Assembly: GCA_015178975.1 (NCBI GenBank)
Contig: WHVD01000194.1
Coordinates: forward strand, 1 to 64,000
DNA from: Hysterangium stoloniferum
Lineage: Eukaryota; Basidiomycota; Agaricomycetes; Hysterangiales; Hysterangiaceae
Length of the DNA stretch: 64,000 nucleotides
Direction of reading: 5' to 3'
The notes under the pieces are model-generated. The model saw only the letters and a list, made by a program, of their open reading frames with translations, made no database searches and was not told the DNA's origin. The translations under genes and the position numbers were made by a program. Below are positions 11,690 through 23,029 of this stretch, in pieces. Positions within the stretch are counted from its first letter, which is position 1, and every line of letters begins with the position of its first letter.

Positions 11690-12166
11690 TGTGTGCCTTC
11701 ACCTGATATTATTATATCTGGAAGGACATACGAAAGTGATAAATCGACCGATCACCACGCAATGGAGGAAGAAAGTCTTCCTACGTTTATGCGCCGGCGT
11801 GTGACTGTTTTCTATTACAAAGGCGGATATAGTGAGTGCCAACATGGAGATCGTGCAATGGTCGGTGAGAGATGTCGAAAGAGGCGCGGACGCCAAGGAA
11901 CCTATTTATTAGGACAACGGAAGAACTTCTCCTACTTTGCGCTAGCCAGGTGGTCAAAGTGTCATTTTGGATAAAGGGGAGACTTGGTCAATGAGCAACG
12001 TCGCCTCGTTCAAGATATTCGATATTCTGTATCTTTGGGGTCGTTCTTCGGATTCTTCGCTGGAGAACCACCAGCGTTGTCCGGGTCATCATCCGATAAA
12101 AATCGACTATATTTATGATCAAGTAAATTCATGCCGCTCTCATACACACAATTCAGAGGCGTGATA
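11690..12166 (+). pseudogene. Module B 5' fragment
   Basis: The frame at 11,651-11,974 contains MVGERCRKRRGRQGTYLLGQ, related to MVGERW-type starts of module B at 22,201 and 51,902. It is matched on the right arm at about 17,795. The remainder of B is missing here; an unrelated-orientation B copy starts just to the right. Unrecognised protein. Confidence 0.4.
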
Positions 12167-12427
12167 TATCTTTTAACGAAATATTTTTTTCTTACCAGAC
12201 AACAAGATCCCAATTTCACAGATCTCTCCATAAATTAATGTACCCTGTAGTATCATACCAGCACCAAAAAACCGCAGCAACGTACATTTTAGATTCGATG
12301 GTAACATAATTACCCTATCACGGGTATTACCATCAGCTAAGACAAGTTGGGACAGACGTCTCTTTGAAAACTCCTAGTAGCGACGAGCAAGCTGGCAACG
12401 GTTATCTCGGTCAGACTCATCTAATCT

Positions 12428-13445
12428 TTAAAATCTATCTTCAATCTTGGGATCGGCTATCACGAGGCACAAAAGAGGGGGTATTAGCACGTACAGGGAT
12501 GGCGTTGAGCGGATTCCATTAGGTATTTCTCTCCAATATAAATGTCCCCATGGGATCCAAGTTTCAAAGCCGACAATCGTGAACATTTCACTGAGAGTCA
12601 AACGAACACCCGGAGGCGCTTTTGAGATGGGTATAATGGATAACTGATGCTTGGTGATACAGGATAAGTGCGAGGAATCTAGATGCCATGACCACCTGAT
12701 GGAAAACGGTTCTAAATTAGATATAAAAAAGTCGGACGACACACCTACATTTGACAGATATTCTGTGACCATGGCTTGAATATCTTTGATGACAAGTGGA
12801 GTTGATTGGTTGTCCGAAATTTCTTGAGGGAGGGCAATGAAGAGGAAGACGCACCAAGGACACCGGATGTCTTGAAGAAGATGAAGAATCTGTAAATTGG
12901 TATTTGATCCGGACAGTTCACGGAGAAGTCCCGGCAATCTAGAGTCTGTGTAATCCCGTCGTCAATTGGGATCACTGGCGGTCACACAAGTTGACAGGAC
13001 CACGGTGTATTGTCCAGAGCAGAACAAGATACAGGCAAGTGCATCGTACGGTAAGATCTAAGGTCCTGAAAAATTCCCGGCTACTTATACGGTGAAACAC
13101 GGTGATTATGTAATCACGTGTTGATTGAAATGAGAATGTAAAACTAAAGGGTCCGTGCGTAAGACTGGGGGCACCAGGATTACAGTCTGCCCGAACTGGA
13201 ATACCTTGGAGCATCCCAGATACCCGGACTTCCTCACAGCACTTAAACCCATTTTACTCATGAGTTTTTAATTTGACCAGCTGTTTTATTTTTTTTAAAC
13301 GGAAGTTTCAGAGCACCTGCCTGTATTTGTGCTCCGAGGACCGCAAACAAGGACCAGAGTGAGACATGTTGTCGCTATTATCCCGGAGAATATGTCCCTC
13401 GGCGTCTGCGCACCTTGTGTCATCTATAACCGACCATTTCACTAG
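12428..13445 (-). pseudogene. Module B copy (best-preserved open stretch)
   Basis: The minus strand holds a 169-codon open frame 12,937-12,428 beginning LLRELSGSNTNLQILHLLQD, with a hydrophobic stretch CPWCVFLFIALPQEI, then FISNLEPFSIRWSWHLDSSH and a Cys/His-poor tail. Related frames occur at 21,880, 25,755, 48,933 and 52,227. The upstream part to about 13,445 carries the MVG-type start region with stops. It may be a small membrane-associated or secreted protein, but I do not recognise it and the function is unknown. This copy points the same way as A copy 2, unlike the usual convergent pairing. Confidence 0.5.
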
Positions 13446-13529
13446 TCCTGGCGATCAAGAGTTCTTGTCATTATTTCTCTAAGGTTTTTAGCCGTCATCA
13501 GGTCGGAGTCGGGTGTCTGGCGTCCAAGT

Positions 13530-13900
13530 TATCATTACGGGAGGCATAAGGTGCATAGCGTGAAGTGTCCCCATCACTCTGACTTGGATCCTAGCTTTGT
13601 GGAATCATATATCGGTGCCGCAGACTTTGATTTACACACTTTGCCGCTCGGAGCCTTTTGCTTTCACGGGCTTCACCCGTGTTAGTTGATTCAAATTGCT
13701 GTACTTAGAAGGACGATATAATAATCGTAGCATGTAATTAGTTACCACTGAATATAGATTACGCGCACAATTTGTTAATGACGACCTGTGGGATTCCTCA
13801 TAAACAGGGATATTCACGATGGACGCCAATTAACCTCAGTAAAGAATTATCGGAATTGGAATTCCGAAAGAATTGAACACGAAGGGCATATGTCACTTAT
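13530..13900 (+). pseudogene. Module C fragment
   Basis: About 350 bp aligns by eye with 62,930-63,290 (ATTACGGGAGGCATAAGG, GCATGTAATTAGTTA, AAAGAATTGAACACGAAG). It is an orphan piece of the C upstream region joined directly to the 3' side of A copy 2. No open frame of note. Confidence 0.45.
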
Positions 13901-13999
13901 CCCCCTGGAATTCGAAAAAAGGCATCCGTAGTTTGTATGAGCTTGTGGCATTCACAGGAACGAATGTCACACTGCCAAGCTGAAGGTTGGGCCTTCATT

Positions 14000-16337
14000 T
14001 GGTGTCCCGCCGCTCGATGGTCAGATGTAGATCGGCCATCAAGTCATTGTAACGGGTATTTTTTTGCTGTTCTTCAATGACTTGCTTTATGCTATCCCAA
14101 CTAACTAACACATTGCTTTCTTTGACACCTTTGACTGGTATTCTATTTGAGGTGATTCTCGTTGATATATCGGATTTGATTATAGCCACTACCACGGCCG
14201 ACGAATATATGCAACGTGTATATAGCATCAACGAGAAGCTGCCAAGCACACAAAGGCGGAAAGGGGTGACTATATGCCCTCTTTAAATGGCTCAAAATAT
14301 GTCGCTTAACATAAATTAGAAATATTTCCAAAGGCGAGAGTAATATTACTATCCCTCCTCTTGATTCGGATAATGTGTCAGTGTTATCCAACAGAAATTA
14401 TGAAATATCGGACGGAATGGATAGTGCAAGAGAATTGGCAGGCCATCCATGGTCCTCCAACACTGATCTGGAGTTTGAATTAGATGTTACGCCGACACCG
14501 GTGAAAGGTGTGGCGATGACACAAAGGAAGGACTGAGCCGCAAGGGTTAATGCTTCAAGCCGGGAAACGAGGTATTTATCGTTGAGTGAGCCACGCATTG
14601 TGTCACAATGTGGGATAAGACGAGGGAGCATGGTAATTATATCCAGGTTGCGCACTGTACTACACGCGGATTCGATGTCGGAAGATCCAGCGATCAGGTT
14701 CAGAGTGACCTCAATTAGTTTGTATTCTGACAAGATGAGGATCATATTTGGACTTAGGTGTGTCAGAATCAGACTGGTATGATATTTTCAAGGGCGGATA
14801 TTAGATGATGCTGGAAGGTAAACCACTCTCAACATACCGTAGGAGGGACTCAATGAGTGAATGGACCACATTCAGTTGTTTGATGTGATGCGTGTGAAGC
14901 GTGCTGTTGCCGAAGAAGGTTTGCAGATCCGAGATAACCTGCCACAATGAATACGCTGTGTCCATATCCATAATAAGAGTCAAGGACGGTATATGGTGGT
15001 TTGTGTCAGCCACTATAACCTTCAATACATCTCCAGCAATATCTCGTAACCAGGCATCTTCGTGCATGCAGTGCACCAGAAGCTGCATAGGAGATACAAG
15101 CAAGGAACGTCGATGTGAGTAATTGTGGCTGTTGTGGTTTTGGTGGGCAGGATGAAATGATGTGATGTCGCGACGCACGGTTGTACCCAGAATTCAATGC
15201 AACCTCTAATCGCAGTGAGCTCCTTTACAGACAGTTGCCGCACGTGGCAAGTTTGGTCCACGATATACTCAAGGTGGAGGAGGAGGCAGGTAGGTTTACA
15301 AAAGCATGATAAATATCCGGCGATTTGTAGAATGAATGCCGACACAACTTCTTTCAGGTTGGTGTGTAGCGGTGATTTGATGACCGCATTGTAAAGCGAA
15401 GACGTAATTGCAGTTGATGGCCGATCTCGATCGTGCCATCGAGCGCCGGGGCACCAGTAGAATGCCGAACCCAACATTGCCAGAAGATTGGCAGTACGTC
15501 CTCCGCTCCTACGCTGTATAACGCTTGAATCGCAGAACTGGTGTAAGACCACCCCCGCCTGTTCTCGAATTCGACGCGGGTAAGTGGGTCTAGAAAGACG
15601 TGAGTATTTTGAATGTATTCAATGATTGGCGTTAAAGTATCCCCACCTCATCAAGTCGATAGTCTCTTGAATTACTATTCCTATTCTTCTCAGAGTGAGA
15701 TGCTTGCGTATTAACTTTTTAAAGGCCCTGTCGTGTCCGTACACCATTCGCCTGTATATCATCAACTTTGCCATCAGTGCAGCTGTCTTTGCGTTGTGAA
15801 GCACAGTCCTCCCAACCGTTTCCAAACCGACTCCACAGTAATACCCGGGGCTAATTTCCAAACTCGATGATGAGCTATCTGGCGATGAGCCAACTCCCCA
15901 GTCTATGGCACGCCTACGATATGGGCTGATTTTGGATGTGGCGTTGGTAGACCTCTCTGGAATCTGAATATTATTTGGTGCGTCATGACAATTTCTCTCT
16001 CCTTGGAACTGAAAACATTCGGTCTGTGAACAGTCTCCTTAAAAATGATTTTTCGTTTGCGCACCGATTCCTCCACACTAACGTCCACGTCTTCTTCCGA
16101 CAGTTCTATGTGCTGGTCGTCATCATGTGCTCGGTAACATAAACAGTGCCCATGTTCGAGACAGCTACATCGCTTTCGAAGCTTCATCCGGGATATTTCC
16201 CTCTTTCCCGTGTCATCAATCTCCTGTCGCTCCATCCTCAATACAGCCTGGGAAACCAAGGGTTGTAGCCAGTCAACCTCTTGGAAGAGGGATAGGACAT
16301 CCTGCCCAGTTGGAGCTATATCGTTGGAAGTTGACAT
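14000..16337 (-). pseudogene. Family A copy 2
   Basis: Exon 1 starts at 16,337 (MSTSNDIAPTGQDVLSLFQEVDWLQPLV is read in two parts here) with a GT donor after VEES. Exon 2 (SPGYYCGVGLE, ALMAKLMIYRRM) ends near 15,650; exon 3 runs about 15,550-15,180 (FYWCPGARWHDRDRPSTAIT, HVRQLSVKELTAIRG); exon 4 about 15,100-14,830 (HIPSLTLIMDMD, LIESLLRYV); exon 5 about 14,740-14,400 (VTLNLIAGSSDIESACSTVR, LCVIATPFTGVGVTS); then a C-terminal block 14,391-14,143 (LLSPLEIFLIYVKRHI). The 5-bp change in exon 1 and stops between blocks suggest decay. No known domain recognised. Confidence 0.6.
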
Positions 16338-16399
16338 TGGTGGGTAGCAGCCGTACTCGTACAGAGAGGCAATGCTGCGCTTTTGAAGCTGAAGTTAGC

Positions 16400-17035
16400 C
16401 GGAGAGTCGGTTTCCAGGCATAGCATTGTGGCCGTGCTCCACAGGATACACACCCTTTAATCCTTTCTTTGTAACCAACTTGAAGTCCTACTTATCCTTC
16501 TTGAATAATACAGCCAGAATATTCTCAAGTTACCTTACCATCTTTACACATATTCTTTCTACTTCATCAGATCATATCCCGCAGAAAATACACATGGCAG
16601 CTGAGAATAAATTGACGGGCCGTCACCGCGCATTGTGCTACCTTCCGAGTTCTTTCGTGCCAGATTTCAGGGCAATCCAGCTTTCCTGTCAGAAGTGACA
16701 TCTCCACGAATAGAATATGTCAGTGCAGTGGGCGCTATCCATGCAGTGCTTATTAGGTACAGCCCCAGGCGCTCTCGACTCTGGCTATATCTAACGGAAC
16801 TCCGCGCTTCGTGTTCAATTATTTCATAATGGCAACGAGGAATCCATTCCAACAAGTCATTACTGATTCTAATGGGCGTCAACCCTGACTATCCGTCTTT
16901 GTGCCGGCTCCGTCAGGCTTTTATCAACAAATTGTGCGTGTAATCAATATTCAGTGGCTATTAATTACACGCTAGTCTTATCATTACCCTGACCTTTTCA
17001 GTAAACTAATTCGTCCCAGGCTCACCTTATTTATC
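16400..17035 (-). pseudogene. Module C copy upstream of A copy 2
   Basis: The frame 16,882-16,667 holds MTPIRISNDLLEW, EHEARSSVRYS and RLGLYLISTA, the diverged equivalent of the block at 10,808-11,086. It ends at about 17,035 where an orphan A exon is joined on. Confidence 0.45.
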
Positions 17036-17044
17036 AAGCACTTT

Positions 17045-17375
17045 GAGAGGTCGCGACGAATGGTTGTATCTAGATTTCAATGCAGCCTCTGATCACAGTG
17101 AGCTCCACTGCAGATAGTTGACGCACGTGGTAGATGTTTTCTAAAATACCCACAAGGTCGCGGAGGACGGGAGGCTGAGTGCATGAGGATGATAAATATC
17201 CCGCAATTTGTAGAATAAATGTCGACGCAACCTCATCCACGTTGGTGTGTAGCGGTGATTTTATGACATCATTGTAAAGCGGTGACCTAATTGCAGTTGA
17301 TGCCTGATCTGTATCTTCCCATTGAGCGCATCTTTCAAGGGTGATAGGGAAGAGTCTGACGACACACATTGCCAT
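17045..17375 (-). pseudogene. Orphan family A exon 3
   Basis: A single exon-3 piece (STAIRSPLYNDVIKSPLHTN, YHVRQLSAVELTVIRGCIE) with no neighbouring exon 2 or 4. It lies between module C of copy 2 and module B of the right arm, so it marks a recombination or deletion junction. Confidence 0.6.
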
Positions 17376-17487
17376 CGCCGATGTTGTGGCATTACCCTTA
17401 ATGTATAAAACATGGCTTTCGTTCTACAACTGCAAATGTTGGTAAGATGTGTATTTCGAGCCGAAAGGGCTGCATAGGATATATATC

Positions 17488-17985
17488 ACGTATCTGAATT
17501 GTGTGTGAGAGAGCGGCATGAATTTAGTTGATCATAAATATAGTCGATTTTTTATCAGATGATGACCCTGACAACGCTGGTGGTTCTCCAGCGAGGAATC
17601 CGAACAACGACCCCAAAGATACAGAATATTGAATATCTTGAACGAGGCGACGTTGCTCATTGACCAAGCCTCCCTTTTATCCAAAATGACACTCTTTGAC
17701 CACCTGGCTAGCGCAAAGTAGGAGAAGTTCTTCCATTGTCCTAATAAATAGGTTCCTTGGCGTCCGCGCCTCTTTCGACATCTCTCATCGACCATTGCAC
17801 GATCTGCATGTTGGCACTCACTATATTTCGCCTTTGTAATAGCAAACAGTCACACCCCGGTGAATAAACGTAGGAAGGCTTTCTTCCTCCATTGCGGGAG
17901 TGATCGGTCGATTTATTCCTTTCGTATGTCCTTCCAGATATAATAATATCAGGTGAAGGCACACAAGGTCGACTCCCTCGGCTAC
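17488..17985 (-). pseudogene. Module B 5' fragment, right arm
   Basis: Counterpart of 11,690-12,166 with indels; frames at 17,795 (MVDERCRKRRGRQGTYLLGQ) and 17,962 (PSPDIIISGRTYE) show the same protein pieces in two frames. The rest of B is absent. Confidence 0.4.
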
Positions 17986-18364
17986 AAGACCACCAGCCAC
18001 TGATTAATATTTATAGAAGTACATCAAAAATCCGAGTCCAGCACATCAAGTCAGATCCCGAGATGTCACGTTCTCAAATCACAAATACGACTCTATCGCC
18101 GTGAAGCTATTAGCCAGCTTTTAGATAGACTGGAATATCTGCTGGATAAATAATATTACCTTGTGACATTGGACTAGATTTAAGAAAATTGTAAGCTGCA
18201 AGACTTAGGACTTGCACTTAGCAACGAAACTCTTGTGCATCGTCAAACTCCATACAAGCCTCCACTAATAGACGGATCATCAATGGCACAAACGTTTGCA
18301 CACACGGGGGTCGTGCGTGCTCAATTGCAGTCGAGATAATACGGGCAAGCCGGCATGGGTGCCG

Positions 18365-19150
18365 TGTCTTTCTATGAAGTAGCCAAAACGAATGCGCAGG
18401 TGAACTCTAAGTATTGCATGGACGGATCGGGAAAGGATAGTGGGGATGAAACCACTGCAGCGAGAAGCATGATATAACTTTGAGAAGAAAACTCTGGGAA
18501 TATGGCCATGAGGCTTCAGACCCTCCCATCAAGTATGCTGTTGGAACGTGAGCCCAAATGGTGGTTCTAGCCCAGGAGACACCACCAGATGTCCCCTTAG
18601 AAGTTCATTCCGACTGAGAGTACTAATTGATTCCGAACCCATGAAACTGAAAAGGAAAAGCACAACGTGGTATTCAGGTGTGACCGCAATGAGCATAATT
18701 AAGGAATTATTAAAATGGGTTCCTCTTTGGAATGCTGAAACGAAGCGCCTGAGGCTGTACCTGATGAGCACTGCCATGGATAGCATCTCCATTTACATAT
18801 TCTATCCATTGATATCTCACGTCTGAAATGATGGGAAAGCTGGATTGGCAACCCTCAAGAACTGCGAAGTTACCACATTATGCGTTGACAGCTTGTCAAT
18901 GAATTCCCAGCTGCCACATGTGTTGTCTGCAGTATGCGATCTAATGACGTTCAGGAATATCGATAAAGTATTAAAGTAACTTGAGAGTATCCTGGCTGTA
19001 TTTTTGGAAAAGGACGAGTGGGCCTTCAAGTCATTTAATAGGAAACGATGGAACAGTGGGTATCCTGTAGGAGCACAGCCTCAAAGCTATGGCTGAACAT
19101 TGACTCTCCGGCTAACTGCACCTTAAATGGGCAGCATTCCCTTCCGGGAT
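18365..19150 (+). pseudogene. Module C copy upstream of A copy 3
   Basis: Same content as 10,480-11,270 on the other arm. Frame 18,548-18,826 is open for 92 codons (SPGDTTRCPLRSS, IIKELLKWVPLWNAE). Downstream blocks (HVLSAVCDLM, KDEWAFKSF, GYPVGAQ) lie in shifting frames up to 20 bp before the A start. C could be upstream exons of the same gene as A or a separate gene. Confidence 0.5.
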
Positions 19151-19170
19151 GAGCATGACTCCTATCATCA

Positions 19171-21300
19171 ATGTCAACTTCCAACGAGATGACTCTGAAC
19201 AGGCAACATATAATACCACTCCTACAAGGGGTTGAGTGGCTACAACCCTTGGTTTCACCGGCTATATTGAGCCTAGAACGACAGGATATCAATGAAACGA
19301 GAATGAGGGAAAGATTCCAGATGAAACTTCGAGAACGATGGAGCTGTCTGGAACATGTGCAATGTTTATGTTACCGAGTACCTGAAGACGACAAGCACAT
19401 ACTACTGTCTAAAGAAGACGTGGAAGTTTGGGTGGAAGAATGGGTGTGCAAAATGAAATATGCTTCTCACATACACACTTGATAAACCTCATGCTTTCAG
19501 TGCCAAGGAGAGAGAAATTGCCATGACCCCCCGACAATTATTGAGATGCGAGGGGGGTCCACCAACGCGACATCAAATCTCGGTGCATATCAGAGCCGTA
19601 ATATCGACTGGGGAGGGGGCTCACTTCCTGATAGCTCATCTTCAAGTATTAAAATTGCCCCAGGATATTTCTTAGGAGTCGGTTTGGAAAGGATTGGAAT
19701 GAAAGTGCTGTTCAACGCAAAGAAGGTTTCGCTGATGGCAAAGTTGACGCTATACAAGCGAATGGCGCGTGGATACGGAGACGACAAGGGCTTTAACAAG
19801 CTTCTACAAAGGTATATTACGCTGAAAATACTGGGAACAGTCATTCAAAAGAGCATTGATTTGATGAGGTAGGGCCACAACATGGCAATCATTAAACACC
19901 GAACATACTTAGTCAATGCTTGTAGACCTATATACCCACTCCGAATTTGACAACAGGCATCAGTGGTATTAGGGGCGTTGTATAGTTCAAGTGTTATACA
20001 GCGGGGGAAGGGAGGACACACTGACAAACTGATAGTATCTTTGGGTTCGGCCTTCCTCTGGCGTCCCGGCGCTCGAGTGTCGGATGTAGATCGGCGATCA
20101 GCTTCAATTACGTCTTCACTGTACAATGCTGTCATAAAATCACCGCTACACGCGAACTTTAATGAGGTTGCATCGACATTTATTCTTCAAATCGCCCGAT
20201 ATTTGTCATCCCCCTGCAATCCACCTCCCTTCCTCCTTAAGCACCTTGCGGTTATCGTGAACATGACTTGTCACGTGCGTCAACTGTCTGTAGTGGAGCT
20301 CACTGCGATCAGAGGCTTCATTGAATTCTGGGTACAACCGTGCGTCCCAACATCACATCCTTTTGTCCTGTTCACCAAAACCACAACAGACAAAATTACT
20401 CACACCGACTTTCCTTCTATGAATCTCCTATACAGCTTCTCGTCTGTTGCATCCACCAAGATACCTGGTTTCGAAATATTGCTGGTGGTGTATTGAAAGT
20501 TGTAGTGAACGACATAAACCTAGATATAGCGTCCTTGACACTTCACATCGATGAGAACACGTCACATTCACTGTGGCGCGATATATTTTACCTAGAAACC
20601 TTCTTCGATGCCAGCACACTCCGCATGGATCATATAAACCAGCTGAACGTGGTTTCTTCACTCGTTGAGCCCCTCCTAAGGTATGTTGAGATTCTTTTTC
20701 CTTCCCCCATCATCTGATTCCCGCGCCATTAAAATATCCTGCCAGTCTGATTCTGACACGCATGTGTCCAAATTAGTGGTTCCTGTGGTTAGGGAAACGA
20801 CTAATTGAAGTCACTCTGAAGCTGATAGCTGCGTCTTACGATATCAATTCCGCGTGTACCACAGTGTGCAACCTCAATATCATCCCCATTCTCGCCCGTC
20901 TTCTTCCCCTTTGTGACGCAATGCGCGGCTCAATAACCGATCAAAACCTCCGTGCTTCCCTTGAACGAGTAACTGTCGCGGCTCATTCCTTCCTGTGTGT
21001 CATCGCCACACCTTTCACCGGTCTGTCCGTACCATCCCATCCAACATCCATATTAGTCTTGGAGGACCATTACTAGCGTGCTCATGCCCTTGTTCCATCC
21101 ATTCCGCACGCATAATGTCTCTCGGATAGCACTGATACACTATCGGAACCAGGAGGAAGAATAGTATTATTACTCTTTCCTTCACTCGCCCTGTGGCGAT
21201 ATTTCTCATTTATGTAAAGCTACATACAGCGCATATGGTCACTTTTGACTGCCTTTGTGTGCCTGGAAGCTTCTCGTTGATGCTATACGCACGTTGATAT
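19171..21300 (+). CDS. Family A copy 3, unknown protein, best-preserved copy
   Basis: Exon 1 is 19,171-19,443 (MSTSNEMTLN, VEWLQPLVSPAILSLE, VWVEEW), followed by a clean 57-nt GT-AG intron and exon 2 at 19,501-19,868 (CQGERNCHDPPTIIEMRGG, SPDSSSSS-like linker, GYFLGVGLERIGMKVL, SLMAKLTLYKRM). Exon 3 starts about 19,957 (GSAFLWRPGARVSDVDRRS, HVRQLSVVELTAIRGFIEFW). Exon 4, about 20,436-20,680, follows a conserved TCCTATACAG acceptor (IAGGVLKVVV, LTLHIDENTS, HINQLNVVSSLVEPLLR). Exon 5, from about 20,793, has VTLKLIAASYDI and LCVIATPFTGLS and meets a TAG at 21,074 where other copies read on. A helical, possibly repeat-like C-terminal half is suggested, but I recognise no domain. Exons 1-4 have no stop. 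Phases at exons 2/3 to 4/5 are not all resolved. Only the first intron is certain. Confidence 0.55.
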
Positions 21301-21439
21301 CACCCTCAGAGGTTTCACAGCAAGCAGCGTATCAGTTAGTTTAGATAGCATGAATCCAGTCATTGAATAGCAGAAAACAACACCCGCAGCTCACTAATCC
21401 ATGCCGACGGGTCAGATTCACGTAATCTTCAAAATCTAT

Positions 21440-22240
21440 GTTCAATCTCCTGATTGGCTATCGTGGGGCACAACTGCTGGAATGCAAGGAGGAGCCGTTA
21501 AAACGTACAGCGACTGCGTTGGGCGCATTCTATTAAGTATTTCCCTCCATTCGAAACCTCCCCTCGATCCTGGAGCGCCTCGCTCCCATGGGATCAGATT
21601 TGAGGACAAAGACAAGGCGAATATTGCAAAAAAGGTCAACCAGTATCCAAAGGCACTTGTGAGAGCGCTATAAGGTATAACTGATGCGTAGCGATACAGC
21701 AGACGTGCGAGGAAGCCAGAGGCCATGACCACTTGATCGCCAACGGGTGTAAATTTGGTATAGTAAGCCTACCGAATGACACACCTGTATATTCCCGATA
21801 TTCTGTGACCGCGGCTTGAAGGAAGAAAAGGAAGAGGAAGAAGCCCCAAGGACACGGGATGTCTTGAAGAAGACGAAGCATCAGTAAATTGGTATTTGAT
21901 TCGGGCTGCTCACGGAAGGAAGGCCCCGTAATCTAGAATGCGCGCTTGGATATGGTGTAGTGTTTGGAATAGTTTGGAGTATTTTAGATAGCCGCTCTTC
22001 CTCCGAGCGCTTGAAACCATTGTAGTGATGAGTCTTCCATTCGACCAAGTCTTTTATTTTATTTAAAGGGAACCCGTTTGAGCACCTGGCTGCATTGGTG
22101 CTGCTATTACCACAAACAGGCAACTGAATGAAACATGATGTCGCCATTATCGAGGTAAATACGGTTTTCCGTCCGAGCACGTTTTTCCATCTCTCACCCA
22201 CCTTTGTACGATTCCTGGCGATTCAGAGTTCTCGTTAGTA
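21440..22240 (-). pseudogene. Module B copy convergent with A copy 3
   Basis: Minus-strand frames 22,201-21,881 (MGERWKNVLGR, SIMATSCFIQLPVCGN, EWKTHHYNGFKRSEEERL) and 21,881-21,636 (QDIPCPWGFFLFLFF, NLHPLAIKWSWPL) together outline B. They are separated by a frame change. The 3' end faces the end of A with about 140 bp between. Unknown function. Confidence 0.45.
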
Positions 22241-22429
22241 TGGATCTAAGGTTCGTTGGCCTCATCACGTGGGTTTAAAATGACTATACTCCAGGTTAGA
22301 TTCCCAGCAACTCTTGAATTGACAAAGATATATGTACAAAATGCCGGTAAATCATGAGGGGGTTCCCCATTACTCCGCTCACAAGGACCGGGTAATACTA
22401 ATTCTGGCGTGTACTGAATATAGATTACA

Positions 22430-23010
22430 TGCACAATTTGTTAATGAAAATCTGACGGACTCGCCACAAGCAGGCGTATTTACTTTCTACGCCAATTAGC
22501 CCAAGTAAAGAATTATTAAAATGGGATGCTTGTTGGAATTCTGAAAGAATTGAACACGAAGCGGATGCTTCCGCTAAATATAGCCGGAGTGGCGGGGCTG
22601 TACCTGAGAAGCGCTGTCATGGATAGCATCCACTGCATTTAAATATTCTATCAATTGACATGTCACTTCTCAAGTAACGTAAGAGATTAATTCCCAAAAC
22701 TCTAGCGCTCGAGAAGTCGGAAGTTCCCACATTATGCGGTGAAGGGTCATCGAACTATTCATAACTGCCACATCTGCTCTCTGCCGTAGACAATCTGTTG
22801 AAGACCAAGGAATTGGTATATACCATAGTGAGAGAACTTGAGACAATCCTGGAGCGTGTATTAATGAAGGCGGTTGAGGCTTGAGGTTGTGTAAAAGGAA
22901 GGGATGAATCGCTGGGTATCCTGTATCAAGCACCGCCACAGTGCGATACCTTGAAATTTATTCCCTTGATAACTGTAACTTGAAGGCACAGCATCCCCTT
23001 TCTGTATCAC
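22430..23010 (+). pseudogene. Module C remnant upstream of A copy 4
   Basis: Shared phrases (AAGAATTGAACACGAAGC, GATAGCATCCACTGCAT, AGCGCTCGAGAAGTCGGAAG) identify the region, but it is rich in stops. The distance to the A start is as in other copies. Confidence 0.45.
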
Positions 23011-23029
23011 AACAACCTGCTACCCACCA

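Larger units (their letters stand above)
10062..12166 (+). repeat. Left arm of a large inverted repeat
   Basis: This arm is the reverse complement of 17,488-19,572. Paired coordinates sum to 29,634 from 10,062 to about 11,340 with almost no differences: open frames there are identical on the two arms. From 11,350 to 12,166 it is clearly more diverged, with indels such as an 11-bp gap near 11,380. The spacer between the arms is about 5.3 kb and holds another A copy and a B module. Confidence 0.9.
17488..19572 (-). repeat. Right arm of the large inverted repeat
   Basis: Reverse complement of 10,062-12,166. The outer 1.29 kb (18,285-19,572) is nearly identical to the left arm and includes exon 1 of A and all of module C. 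The similarity continues in this arm only as far as 19,572, in the middle of A exon 2, because the left copy is cut there. Confidence 0.9.
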
